From Defluviitaleaceae bacterium (GTDB lineage: Bacteria > Bacillota > Clostridia > Lachnospirales > UBA5962), in assembly GCA_009778165.1 (NCBI GenBank), contig WRKF01000189.1:1-64000 (forward strand): a DNA stretch of 64,000 nt, written 5' to 3'. The stretch's first letter is position 1. The number at the start of each line of letters is the position of its first letter. The notes under the pieces were generated by a model. The model was not told the DNA's origin. It searched no databases and saw only the letters and a list, made by a program, of their open reading frames with translations. Shown here one piece after another: positions 36,618 through 44,915 of the stretch. The position numbers and the translations under genes were made by a program.

Positions 36618-37760
36618 ATGAAAATCACCCAACAGCCTTTTTTGAATGGATTTGCAAACCGAAGCTCAACTGCCCCAAGAAATAATAACTCTGCTTTACA
36701 GCGAAGCTCCGCTTTACGTCAAAATAACAATAACAACAACAATAATAATGTAATGATAAATATAAGTTCAGAGGGAAGGACTCATCTTGCTAATTATGGT
36801 TCAGCTAACAGATTCGCAAGCCGAAACTCAACGACCCCAAGAAATAGTAACTCTGTTTTACAACGAAACACCGCCTTGTACCAAAACAATAACAATAGTA
36901 ATATTACTAATACTAACAGTAGCAGTAATGATGTAATAATAAATGTGAGCTCGGAAGGTAGAGCCTATCTTGCTGATTATGAGTCAACAAAGAGGTTTTC
37001 AGCAGCAAATGAAGCAAGTGCATATAAAACTACACGCAATGAGTTTTTGGACAATTTGGCTCAAGATGAGAATGCAATAAGAACTGTAGCACTCTCCGTT
37101 AAGGAGTTGCTTGATATTTTTGAAGAAGAGATGGAACGAGCATGGTTCTATCATAAAGAAAACAAGGTATATTTTGAGCTTAAAGAGATAAGTGGGCAAA
37201 CAGAAAATATAGAAAATTTTCACAACCCCCATCTCGGAAATATTTATGATGAGGTGCAAACGCCTATAACAGAAGAAACACAAGCACGGGCAGCAAATGA
37301 GGCACAAGCATCAAGGGCAAGAAGGAATGTGGTGCAATTGCCGCCAAGGCCATTTGAGATACGAGTGTTAAGAACATTCGAGGATTCTTTTGACTACTTA
37401 CGGCCACGTTTTAATAGGGTTACTAATCTGTCAGAAGAAAGTCGGCGTCTTTTGGATCTTCTTAGAAACAATGACGAAGAGCTTTTCTCTGGGATCACCT
37501 GTCCTTTGGAAAGAGCTGACAAGAGGTCTAATCTGTTTTGGGGTTTATTTAACCGCTACATAGATTACACAATGACAGAAGAAGATCTTGAACATGCAAG
37601 GAAGATAAACGCTTTGATAAATGAACAATTTAACCCGTTTTCCGAGGTTATGAATCGTATAAGAGCCGAGATAGAGCTTATCATAGCCAAGTTTAAATAT
37701 TCTGCTAAGGCACAGGCACAGTGGGATGAAAATATTCTTAGGATAGTATCGGGAGAGTGA
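36618..37760 (+). CDS. Asn-rich repeat protein of unknown function
   Basis: 380 residues from ATG 36618, which has TGGAGGTAAC just upstream; an upstream GTG at 36540 has no ribosome binding site. The N-terminal third contains two copies of a module of about 55 residues: a basic Arg/Ser segment (SSTAPRNNNSALQR), a poly-Asn run, then INISSEGRTHLANY. The second copy reads INVSSEGRAYLADY. The I-S-S-E-G-R phrase resembles short motifs in flagellum-associated proteins of Clostridia, but that is only a resemblance. The C-terminal two thirds are charged and helical. No signal peptide. Function unknown. Confidence 0.75.
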   Translation: MKITQQPFLNGFANRSSTAPRNNNSALQRSSALRQNNNNNNNNNVMINISSEGRTHLANYGSANRFASRNSTTPRNSNSVLQRNTALYQNNNNSNITNTNSSSNDVIINVSSEGRAYLADYESTKRFSAANEASAYKTTRNEFLDNLAQDENAIRTVALSVKELLDIFEEEMERAWFYHKENKVYFELKEISGQTENIENFHNPHLGNIYDEVQTPITEETQARAANEAQASRARRNVVQLPPRPFEIRVLRTFEDSFDYLRPRFNRVTNLSEESRRLLDLLRNNDEELFSGITCPLERADKRSNLFWGLFNRYIDYTMTEEDLEHARKINALINEQFNPFSEVMNRIRAEIELIIAKFKYSAKAQAQWDENILRIVSGE

Positions 37761-37765
37761 TGTCC

Positions 37766-37825
37766 TTTTATCACTTGCGACAAGGCATCTAAGACAACAT
37801 TGGTGTCTAAAAGGCAAGCGAACAC
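37766..37825 (-). pseudogene. Remnant of a PIN-domain gene (N-terminus only)
   Basis: On the minus strand a GTG at 37825 opens a frame with LLDTNVVLDAL within its first 15 codons, the hallmark first strand and catalytic Asp of PIN toxins. Homology appears to end after about 20 codons, where the frame enters the antisense of the Asn-rich gene. No ribosome binding site. Likely a gene relic left after deletion. Confidence 0.5.
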
Positions 37826-37851
37826 TATTTTGTAGTGGTCGTTTGCCTTTT
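37809..37851 (+). terminator. Intrinsic terminator after the Asn-rich protein gene
   Basis: A 19-bp stem with few mismatches (37809-37827 against 37833-37851), loop TTTTG, with T-rich right end. Works in either direction by sequence. Confidence 0.85.
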
Positions 37852-38095
37852 AAGTTTGTATGGCAAATTAACCTTCCCGATTCAAAATGGACAATGAAAA
37901 ATTAATTTGCTATATTCTCCAAGTTGAACAACAATTTGAGCCGGTAACGGATTAAAGTAGGGAAAAACGTTTTTTGAAACAAAAAATTCAATCATTTTTG
38001 AGTAAATTTAACCAATAAATAAAAATTTGACAACAAGCCATTTACATATTTAGTTACTTTAGTTGGTTGCTACGTTAAACTCCGTTTAGAACAGC

Positions 38096-38150
38096 GAGCA
38101 AGCAGCAAATTACGAACGCCCCACCGTAAATCGCATTACAGTCCGAACAC
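38096..38150 (+). repeat. Diverged dispersed intergenic repeat, family H3 (copy 2)
   Basis: Counterpart of 34466-34520. Followed on the right by the inverted form of TATAACAAAC (GTTTGTTATA, 38163-38172). Confidence 0.5.
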
Positions 38151-38218
38151 TTTTTAAACCATGTTTGTTATACGTTTGAAACTATTGCAAAAATTTTATA
38201 AAAAATCAACAAAAACAC

Positions 38219-38247
38219 TTGCAAAAAAAAAAGTTTTGTAGTATACT
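38219..38247 (+). promoter_or_regulatory. Probable sigma-A promoter of the carbonic anhydrase gene
   Basis: TTGCAA (38219-38224), 17-bp A-rich spacer, TATACT (38242-38247). Confidence 0.65.
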
Positions 38248-38388
38248 GTTATTGTAATTTAAGTTGGATTTGGCAAGAATGGTATAAAATTTAGCTTTCG
38301 GGAAGTTTTTCATTGTAGATCTAATCCGAAAATGTTTCTAAAATACTATTACTTGACCAAAATTTTTCAAATAGTAAAGGAGATTACT

Positions 38389-38964
38389 ATGAATTTACAC
38401 TCACCTGACGTAGCCGTAACGGACGCAAACCAAGCTCTCACTTACCTCAAAGAAGGTAACAAAAGATTCACAAGTGACAGCACCATGCCACGTAACACCA
38501 ACAAAGCAGACCTAGGCATAACCAAAGACGGTCAAAAGCCTTTTGCTGCTATTCTTACTTGTGCAGACTCTCGTGTTTCCCCTGAAATTTACTTTGACCA
38601 AAAAATAGGCGACATCTTCGTAGTAAGGAACGCCGGAAACTGTGCATGCAAAGAAGCTCTAGGATCTATAGAGTTTGCAACAAAGCACTTGGGTGCACCT
38701 CTTGTAGTTGTTGTTGGACACAGCATGTGTGGCGCCGTTTTCACCTCACACAGCAAAGCTACAGGGCTTTCCGACAACTTGCAAGCCGTACTTGACGACA
38801 TTCGCAAAAACATAGGCAGCTGCCCAACAAAAGAAGAAGCGGTTGCTGTACACGTTAAATCTCAAGTTGAAATCTTGAAAAACAACCCGGTTATTAAAGA
38901 AGTTAACGCCACAGTTTTGGGCGCAGAATACAACATAGCTACAGGAGAGGTTGTTTTCTTGTAA
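38389..38964 (+). CDS. Beta-class carbonic anhydrase
   Basis: 191 residues from ATG 38389, preceded by AAAGGAG; the frame is open 19 codons further up without a good start site. Interconverts CO2 and bicarbonate with a zinc ion bound by C58 (TCADSR, with the D60-R62 dyad), H111 and C114 (GHSMCG). All ligands are present. Type with the extended N-terminus. A separate promoter and a terminator-like hairpin downstream make it a single-gene unit, beside a YoaK-like membrane protein gene. Confidence 0.94.
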   Translation: MNLHSPDVAVTDANQALTYLKEGNKRFTSDSTMPRNTNKADLGITKDGQKPFAAILTCADSRVSPEIYFDQKIGDIFVVRNAGNCACKEALGSIEFATKHLGAPLVVVVGHSMCGAVFTSHSKATGLSDNLQAVLDDIRKNIGSCPTKEEAVAVHVKSQVEILKNNPVIKEVNATVLGAEYNIATGEVVFL

Positions 38965-39009
38965 AAACAAGATCGGATTTGTAAATTTTACAATCCTTTT
39001 CGCTTCCGT

Positions 39010-39071
39010 GGGGCGTGACTGATTGTAGCAATTTTTATAATCAAGTAAAATTGCTATATACAACACGCCCC
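39010..39071. repeat. Nested inverted repeat after carbonic anhydrase
   Basis: Outer arms GGGGCGTG (39010-39017) and CACGCCCC (39064-39071); inner arms TAGCAATTTT (39026-39035) and AAAATTGCTA (39047-39056). A 62-bp cruciform-like structure; may stop transcription or be a small repeated element. Confidence 0.75.
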
Positions 39072-39149
39072 CAAGTTTTATTTTTTTGTTTAATTCATAA
39101 ATGATTGTAACACATTTACACATTTTTTTGTTGGAGGGTTTAAAAAAAT

Positions 39150-39929
39150 ATGATTATAGCTCCTGAAACAGATAAAAATGCCACCCGCAAGGTCGCTTTT
39201 CTTACCCTTGCCACAATTTTCATAATGGGTTATATAAACGCACTTGCTTTGAACACAATCGACGTAACAGCAATGATAACAGCACAGTCCGGTAATATAG
39301 TATGGCTCGGAATAGACTTTACTCAAGCGATTATGGGTCAGCAAATCTATCAATTCGGTTACGGCTACGTAGACGTAGAAGGTTTTGAAGCATGGATTCC
39401 TTTTATACAAAGGGTAGCCTTGTTTCTTGGTTTTGCTGCCGGTTCTGCAATCGGTTGGTCTACAAAAGACATTTTCAAAGAGAACAAGCGTATCCAGTTC
39501 TACTACGACTGGACACTTTTTGCGGCTCCAATAGTTGCATACCCAATTTTGTTTCAATACAACATTCCGCCTGCCATTTCCCTTTTGCTACTCGGTTTTT
39601 CGGCTGGTGCAACACTAAGATTTTTCCGAAAACTGTACCATTTGGATATCAACACCTCTATGGCGACAGGAAGTGCGATGTTTGTAGGTATACATTTTGT
39701 TGAGTATATTAAGACTAAAAGCAAAAAAGAACTCTTTACCGTATGCTTGTTCCTAATAGCTGTTTTCACATTCTCTTTTGGTGCAGGTATATACCAAATG
39801 CTCAATAATCTGCAACCCGCTGTTTCTACACCTTCGGTTCAAATAATTTCATGGACTAATATAGCCTTGATTGTGTTTTGTGTAATACCTTATTTCTTTT
39901 ACCCAAAACCAAATTCTAAGGTTGCGTAA
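39150..39929 (+). CDS. YoaK-family (DUF1275) membrane protein
   Basis: 259 residues with six or so membrane helices (about 18-38, 55-75, 93-115, 125-145, 150-170, 190-215, 230-250). The N-terminal pattern GYINALALN with QSGNIVWLG is that of DUF1275 proteins, where the GN(x)V motif is conserved. Role unknown in the family; transport is usually assumed. TTGGAGGG lies before the ATG. Placement next to carbonic anhydrase may be chance. Confidence 0.8.
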   Translation: MIIAPETDKNATRKVAFLTLATIFIMGYINALALNTIDVTAMITAQSGNIVWLGIDFTQAIMGQQIYQFGYGYVDVEGFEAWIPFIQRVALFLGFAAGSAIGWSTKDIFKENKRIQFYYDWTLFAAPIVAYPILFQYNIPPAISLLLLGFSAGATLRFFRKLYHLDINTSMATGSAMFVGIHFVEYIKTKSKKELFTVCLFLIAVFTFSFGAGIYQMLNNLQPAVSTPSVQIISWTNIALIVFCVIPYFFYPKPNSKVA

Positions 39930-39945
39930 ATCTATACGATAACAC

Positions 39946-39978
39946 AAAAACTACATGTATTGACGCATGTAGTTTTTT
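39946..39978 (+). terminator. Intrinsic terminator after the YoaK-like gene
   Basis: AAAAACTACATG (39946-39957) pairs with CATGTAGTTTTT (39966-39977); loop of 8; the T-run follows. Confidence 0.9.
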
Positions 39979-40019
39979 AGGCAACTACAAACTTAAATAA
40001 TATTATTTGGAGGTTTATT

Positions 40020-40964
40020 ATGGCATTAGTTTCAACGAAAGAAATGTTTGCAAAGGCATTTGAAGGCAAGTACGCAATTGGGCAATTCAACATCGGCAAC
40101 TTGGAAGTGGTACAGGCTATTGCTAGAGCTGGCAAGGCACAAAACTCTGCCCTTATCATGGGTGTTTCGAGCAGTGCATTAAAATACGCCGGCCCACAGT
40201 TCCTTATGGGAATGGTAAAAGCAGCTGTAGAAGAAACAGGGATAGATATTGCTGTACACTTGGATCACGGTGCAGACTTTGAAATCGTAAAAGCCTGTAT
40301 TGGTTATGGATTTAAATCTGTAATGTTTGACGGTAGCCACTACGGATACGAGGAAAATGTAAAGAAAACAAAAGAAGCGGTGGACTATGCTCATGCCAAC
40401 GGTGTTTCTATAGAGGCAGAGCTTGGTGTTCTTGCCGGGGTAGAGGATGACGTTAATGTTGCCGCTGAACACGCTACTTATACCGACCCGGACCAAGCAG
40501 TAGACTTTGTACAACGCACGGGCATTGACTCTCTTGCTATAGCTATTGGCACAAGCCACGGTGCCTACAAGTTTAAAGGTGAAGCTAAGCTAGATTTTGA
40601 CAGACTGGAAACTATCACCAAAAAATTAGAAGCCGCCGGTCTTAAAAACTTCCCTATAGTATTGCATGGGGCATCTGCTGTTGACCCTCATTCTGTAGAG
40701 GTATGCAATAAATATGGCGGAAAGCTGGACGGAGCAAAGGGTATCCCAACAGAAATGCTACGCAAAGCTGCCTCCATGGCTGTTTGTAAAATAAATATGG
40801 ACACAGATCTGCGTTTGGCAATGACTGCGTATATCCGCAAGCATCTTGCCGAAAACCCATCAGCTTTTGACCCGAGAGGTTATATGGGTGCAGCCAGAGA
40901 ATATATTCAGCAAGTTGTAGAAGGTAAAATTAAAGACGTTCTCGGCTCTGCTAACTCTTTATAA
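40020..40964 (+). CDS. fba: Fructose-bisphosphate aldolase, class II
   Basis: 314 residues. Zinc-dependent aldolase of glycolysis and gluconeogenesis. HLDHGADFE (about 79-87) gives the catalytic Asp and a zinc His; SVMFDGSHYGYEEN (about 101-114), HGAYKFKG (about 180) and VLHGASAVD (about 213) supply further zinc and phosphate contacts; INMDTDLR (about 259) completes the site. TTGGAGG lies before the ATG. Closely flanked by terminators on both sides, so a single-gene unit. Confidence 0.95.
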   Translation: MALVSTKEMFAKAFEGKYAIGQFNIGNLEVVQAIARAGKAQNSALIMGVSSSALKYAGPQFLMGMVKAAVEETGIDIAVHLDHGADFEIVKACIGYGFKSVMFDGSHYGYEENVKKTKEAVDYAHANGVSIEAELGVLAGVEDDVNVAAEHATYTDPDQAVDFVQRTGIDSLAIAIGTSHGAYKFKGEAKLDFDRLETITKKLEAAGLKNFPIVLHGASAVDPHSVEVCNKYGGKLDGAKGIPTEMLRKAASMAVCKINMDTDLRLAMTAYIRKHLAENPSAFDPRGYMGAAREYIQQVVEGKIKDVLGSANSL

Positions 40965-41000
40965 GATATAGCAGTTCCGTTTAAAATCCGTCCCAAGCAT

Positions 41001-41039
41001 AAACCGAAATGTCAGAGGAGTATAGTGCATTTCGGTTTT
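41001..41039 (+). terminator. Intrinsic terminator after fba
   Basis: AAACCGAAATG (41001-41011) pairs with CATTTCGGTTT (41028-41038), followed by TG-TTT. Confidence 0.85.
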
Positions 41040-41099
41040 GTTTCGAGGCGGTGTTATGTTGAAATCATTGTTTTATCGTTGTTTTAATGAAAGGAAAAT

Positions 41100-42431
41100 A
41101 TGGAACCGGTTATTATGTTTGGTGTTGATGTTACATACATCAGCATAAATATTTTTGGTGTTATAGTTGCTCTTGCACTTTCGATTTTTCTAATAATCAA
41201 AAAATTGAACCCCGTTTTATCTATGTTTGGCGGGGTTATTGTCGGTTCCCTTGTGGGAGGTGCCAATCTCCCGCAGTTGATAGACATTGTTGTTATGGGC
41301 AGCAGGCAAGTTGTCGGCATTAATATACGTATTATTGCCGGTGGTGTGCTTGTTGGGGCTCTTGTAGAAACAGGGGCTGCGGAAACTATAGCTCGCGGTG
41401 TAGTAAAGGGGCTAGGGGAAAAGCGTGCTATGTTGGCCATTGCCCTTGCATCTATGATAGTTGTTGGGGTAGGGGTTTTTATACCCGTGGCTTTGCTTGT
41501 TCTTTCACCCATCGCTCTGTCTGTTGCATACAAGGCAAATATAAGCAAGTTTGCGGCAATACTTGCCCTTAGCGGCGGTGGCAAGGCTGGCAACATGATA
41601 TCGCCTAACCCAAACACCTTGGCTGCAGCAGAAAATTTTGAACAACCCCTTAGCGTAGTTATGATGAATGGTTTTTTGCCTGCTTTGGTAGCTCTTGTTG
41701 CAACTATGTTTATATGCAGATTTGTAAGAGAAAAGCATTTTAAAGTTACACAAGCTGATATGTCCGATGCAAATTTAGACAGCTTACCATCCTTTAAAAA
41801 AGCTATAGTAGCACCCGTTCTTTCTGCCGGGTTGCTTATGCTTAACCCAATTGGTGATATTTTGGGAATAGCGGCTATTAACTCCCAAAACTTGCCTATG
41901 GATCCCTTTTATGTGTTGCCGTTGGCCGCTATAATTGGCATAATTGTTATGGGCAAGGGCAAACAAGCCGCAAAAATTGCAACAGACGGCGTTTTGCGAA
42001 TGGCTCCCGTTGTTCTTATGCTGTTTGGTGCCGGTGCTATCGGTGGTCTTATTACTGTTTCGGTTTTTCCTGCCATGATAGCAAGCACTCTTGGCACTAT
42101 TGGTTTGGGGCCTGCGTTTTTGGCTCCTGTTTCTAGCACAATATTTTCTGCTGCCACTGGTTCAAATGCCGCCGGTGTTATTATTGGTGGCGAAAGTTTT
42201 GCACACTATGTAATGGCTGCCGGTGTTCCCCCCATCGCGGGTGCTGTAATGTTACACGCCGGGGGCGGTTTTATCGATGTTATGCCACACGGCAATATAT
42301 TTTTGGCAACACAACAGAGTATGCACTGCTCTTTTAACGAACGCCTAAAAGTTATCCCCTACGAAGCATTAGTGGGTGGTATTATGACCGTTTCTGCGGT
42401 TGCGATGTATCTTTTTGGTTTTTGGTCTTAA
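41100..42431 (+). CDS. GntP-family gluconate/organic-acid permease
   Basis: 443 residues, about 12 hydrophobic segments. The pattern of GntP carriers is clear: an N-terminal pair of helices, GGVIVGSLVGG, a central LALSGGGKAGNMISPNPNT re-entrant loop, and a C-terminal half with SAATGSNAAGVIIGGE and HAGGGFIDVMPHGN. The family imports gluconate and other sugar acids or hydroxy-acids with protons. Substrate cannot be fixed from sequence; it lies between aldolase and a carboxypeptidase gene. AAAGGAAA lies before the ATG. Confidence 0.92.
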   Translation: MEPVIMFGVDVTYISINIFGVIVALALSIFLIIKKLNPVLSMFGGVIVGSLVGGANLPQLIDIVVMGSRQVVGINIRIIAGGVLVGALVETGAAETIARGVVKGLGEKRAMLAIALASMIVVGVGVFIPVALLVLSPIALSVAYKANISKFAAILALSGGGKAGNMISPNPNTLAAAENFEQPLSVVMMNGFLPALVALVATMFICRFVREKHFKVTQADMSDANLDSLPSFKKAIVAPVLSAGLLMLNPIGDILGIAAINSQNLPMDPFYVLPLAAIIGIIVMGKGKQAAKIATDGVLRMAPVVLMLFGAGAIGGLITVSVFPAMIASTLGTIGLGPAFLAPVSSTIFSAATGSNAAGVIIGGESFAHYVMAAGVPPIAGAVMLHAGGGFIDVMPHGNIFLATQQSMHCSFNERLKVIPYEALVGGIMTVSAVAMYLFGFWS

Positions 42432-42432
42432 T

Positions 42433-42566
42433 AGCTGGGCGTGTCATAAAACCGTGGGGCTCTGCCCCACACCCCGCAAGGGACTAGCCCCTTGACCCCA
42501 TTTTCGAGGGTTTTATCGGGTTAGGTTTTAGTGCTTCAACTTATCTATGACATGACCTAACAGCTG
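42433..42566. repeat. Compound palindromic intergenic element
   Basis: Imperfect terminal inverted repeats (AGCTGGGCGTGTCATA at 42433-42448 against TATGACATGACC-AACAGCT at 42546-42565) enclose two GC-rich hairpins: GTGGGGC/GCCCCAC (42454-42470) and AAGGG-CCCTT (42478-42493). The GC-rich core resembles hairpin repeats that are common in Clostridia genomes. It also follows the GntP gene closely and may end its transcript. Confidence 0.7.
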
Positions 42567-42631
42567 GAAGTTTTCTATAAAGAATTTATTGAAATTTATT
42601 AGAATTTATTTTATGTGAAGGGGGTATTATT

Positions 42632-44104
42632 ATGGACACAGTACAAAATTTTAAAGCGCATTTAAAAAAAATGAACAACGTGGGTGGTGCTTTATCTATT
42701 TTAAGTTTTGACGCTCACACCGGCGCACCCATAGGCGGGGCTGCCGCTAGAGCCGAGCGTATTGGCTATTTAAGTGAAGAACTTTTTAAATTAGGCACAG
42801 GCAAAGAAATGGCAGGTTTTTTGGATGCTTTGGCAGGTGAAAAGCTAGACAAGGAAACAGCAGCCATGTACCGCATTTGCAAAAAAAGTTATGACAATAA
42901 TGTAAAAGTTCCTGCCGAAAAAGTTCGGGCTTTTAGCGAGTTAAGATCCAAATCCCATGTTGTGTGGGAGCAAGCAAGGAAAGATAATGACTATCCAACT
43001 TTTGCTCCGTATCTTAAACAAATAGTGGAGCTTCAAAAAGAAATGATAGAGTTTAGGGGTAGTGATATGCACCCTTATAACCAATTGTTGGACGACTATG
43101 AAGATGGCTTGACGATGGATGATTGCGACAAGTTTTTTACAAAAATACGAGGTGCAATTGTACCACTGCTAAAAACTGTGCAAAGCAGAGAAAAAGACAC
43201 AGACCTTTCTTTTAGATCCTTGCCCGTGCCGATAGATGCTCAACGCAAAATCAGCGAGTTTATAGCTAAAAAAATAGGTTATGACCTGAACTGTGGCATG
43301 ATTAGAGAAAGTGCACACCCGTTTTGCGGCGGAACAGACAAAAGCGATATTCGTATAACGACACGTTATGTTGAAGATGACTTTTTGTCGTCGTTTTTTT
43401 CTATTCTTCACGAGTGCGGCCATGCAATTTACGAACAAAACAAAGACGACTCTATAGCTAACACCATTTTAGACAGCGGTGTTTCTATGGGAGTACACGA
43501 GAGTCAGTCACGTTTTTACGAAAATATAATAGGGCGTAGCCGTCCGTTTTGGAACTATATTACAGATGAGCTAAAAACCTATTTGCCGTCTAGCTTTTCA
43601 CATGTTACACCGGATATGTTTTACAGAGCTGTGAATGTGGCTGCACCATCTCTGATAAGGGTAGAGGCAGACGAGCTAACGTATAGCTTGCATATAATGC
43701 TACGCTACGAAATGGAGCGTATGCTATTTAACGAAAATGTGGATGTAAACAAGCTGCCCGGGCTTTGGAACGAAAAAACAGAGGAATACCTGGGACTTAC
43801 CCCACCTAACAACGCAAAAGGTATATTGCAAGATGTACACTGGTGCGAGGGGCTAATGGGCTATTTCCCTTCATACTCCCTTGGCAGTGCTTTGTCGTCC
43901 CAGCTAATGTATTGCATGGAAAAAGAGATGAAGGTGTATGAACTTGTAGAAAAAGGCGATTTTGCCCCGATAACAGGCTGGCTAACGAAAAATATACATA
44001 GGCACGGGCAGATATATACACAAAAAGAAATAGTGAAAAACGCCACAGGGAAAGATTTGGACGCACAACATTATGTTGACTATTTAACAGAAAAGTTTGG
44101 GTAA
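42632..44104 (+). CDS. M32-family metallocarboxypeptidase
   Basis: 490 residues, normal for M32 (Taq-type) carboxypeptidases. The HExxH zinc motif is HECGHAIYEQ (about residues 264-273), with the third ligand Glu in MGVHESQSRFYEN (about 288-300). Cytoplasmic removal of C-terminal amino acids. GAAGGGGG lies 8-9 bases before the ATG at 42632. Single gene with a hairpin repeat on each side. Confidence 0.94.
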   Translation: MDTVQNFKAHLKKMNNVGGALSILSFDAHTGAPIGGAAARAERIGYLSEELFKLGTGKEMAGFLDALAGEKLDKETAAMYRICKKSYDNNVKVPAEKVRAFSELRSKSHVVWEQARKDNDYPTFAPYLKQIVELQKEMIEFRGSDMHPYNQLLDDYEDGLTMDDCDKFFTKIRGAIVPLLKTVQSREKDTDLSFRSLPVPIDAQRKISEFIAKKIGYDLNCGMIRESAHPFCGGTDKSDIRITTRYVEDDFLSSFFSILHECGHAIYEQNKDDSIANTILDSGVSMGVHESQSRFYENIIGRSRPFWNYITDELKTYLPSSFSHVTPDMFYRAVNVAAPSLIRVEADELTYSLHIMLRYEMERMLFNENVDVNKLPGLWNEKTEEYLGLTPPNNAKGILQDVHWCEGLMGYFPSYSLGSALSSQLMYCMEKEMKVYELVEKGDFAPITGWLTKNIHRHGQIYTQKEIVKNATGKDLDAQHYVDYLTEKFG

Positions 44105-44140
44105 GCTCGAAAACCTAGCGGAAGCGAGATTTTGAACAGG

Positions 44141-44233
44141 ATTCAACTTAAAAATCGGTAAACGGTTTTTAGGTTGAATGCCTTAGGTGGTTGTTTAGCC
44201 TAAAAATGTTCCGGTTTAAAGTTAAACAACTAT
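44141..44233 (+). repeat. Two-hairpin intergenic repeat, family H2 (copy 2)
   Basis: First hairpin: ATTCAACTTAAAAA (44141-44154) against 44166-44179. Second: GGTTGTTTAGCCTAAA (from 44190) against TTTAAAGTTAAACAACT (to about 44232). Same order and similar arms as the reverse complement of 20287-20393. The first hairpin may also end the M32 transcript. Confidence 0.6.
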
Positions 44234-44253
44234 AGATTGAGGTAATACTATAT

Positions 44254-44703
44254 ATGGGCAAAGTGCATAAAATTTATTTTGATGCTTGCTGTTATAATCG
44301 GCCTTTCGATGATTTAAGAAATGACAAAGTGCGACTTGAATCAGAAGCTATTTTAATGATTTATGGTATAATTGGTGCAGGAGATTTTGAACTATTCTCT
44401 AGTCGCATGATTGATTTTGAGTTGAATAAAATCAAAGACATGAGCAAAAAGATGAATGTAACAGCCTTTTATGAATCTATAAAAAGTGAAACATTAAAAT
44501 TTTGCGACGAAATAGAGATTGTTGCCAGTGCTTATGAAATGCACGGTATTGGATATATGGACGCTTTACACATAGCTTATTGCCAACAATATCAGATAGA
44601 CTATATGCTTACCACTGATAAAGCACTTATAAATGTAGCGAGGCGTGTTGGAATTTCATTTAAGGTAGTTAATCCTTTGGAATTTATTATGGAGGTGTTA
44701 TGA
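44254..44703 (+). CDS. PIN-domain protein, probable toxin
   Basis: 149 residues. PIN-fold RNase with four acidic positions visible: IYFDACCYNRPFDD (about 8-21), an acidic pair in the middle, GYMDALHIAY (about 107-116) and LTTDKALI (about 127-134). The D-x-C-C-x-N-R-P-F-D form is a recognised PIN subgroup. AGGTAATA lies before the ATG. The next gene overlaps it by four bases (ATGA) and encodes a small protein, the usual toxin-antitoxin layout, though in reverse of the common order. Confidence 0.88.
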   Translation: MGKVHKIYFDACCYNRPFDDLRNDKVRLESEAILMIYGIIGAGDFELFSSRMIDFELNKIKDMSKKMNVTAFYESIKSETLKFCDEIEIVASAYEMHGIGYMDALHIAYCQQYQIDYMLTTDKALINVARRVGISFKVVNPLEFIMEVL

Positions 44704-44915
44704 TGATAAGTGCGATGGAACTGAAGAACATTGAAACAATAAAAAGGGAGGGGCTAGCAGCATTGTCTGCAAAGTTAGGCCCTGTTGGAATGGTTCATTT
44801 TATTCGCCTTTTTGAAAACGGAAATGGCGATTTTACAGAAGAACGTAAGAAACTTTTGGAAGAAATTGAAAAAAAGGAGATTTTAGAATTTCTGAAAAGT
44901 GAAGGTGAGATGTGA
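44700..44915 (+). CDS. Small partner of the PIN protein, probable antitoxin
   Basis: 71 residues, from ATG 44700 (a second ATG at 44703 is equally usable; GGAGGTG lies just upstream). Predicted all-helical and acidic at the C-terminus (EERKKLLEEIEKKEILEFLK). No DNA-binding motif is obvious. Overlaps both neighbours, so it is coupled to the toxin and to the DUF1016 gene. Antitoxin role is inferred from size and context. Confidence 0.7.
   Translation: MMISAMELKNIETIKREGLAALSAKLGPVGMVHFIRLFENGNGDFTEERKKLLEEIEKKEILEFLKSEGEM

Larger units (their letters stand above)
37852..38388. other. Intergenic region before carbonic anhydrase
   Basis: About 540 bp without a gene, strongly AT-rich, containing the second H3 repeat copy (38096-38150) and a promoter at 38219-38247. 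Confidence 0.75.
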
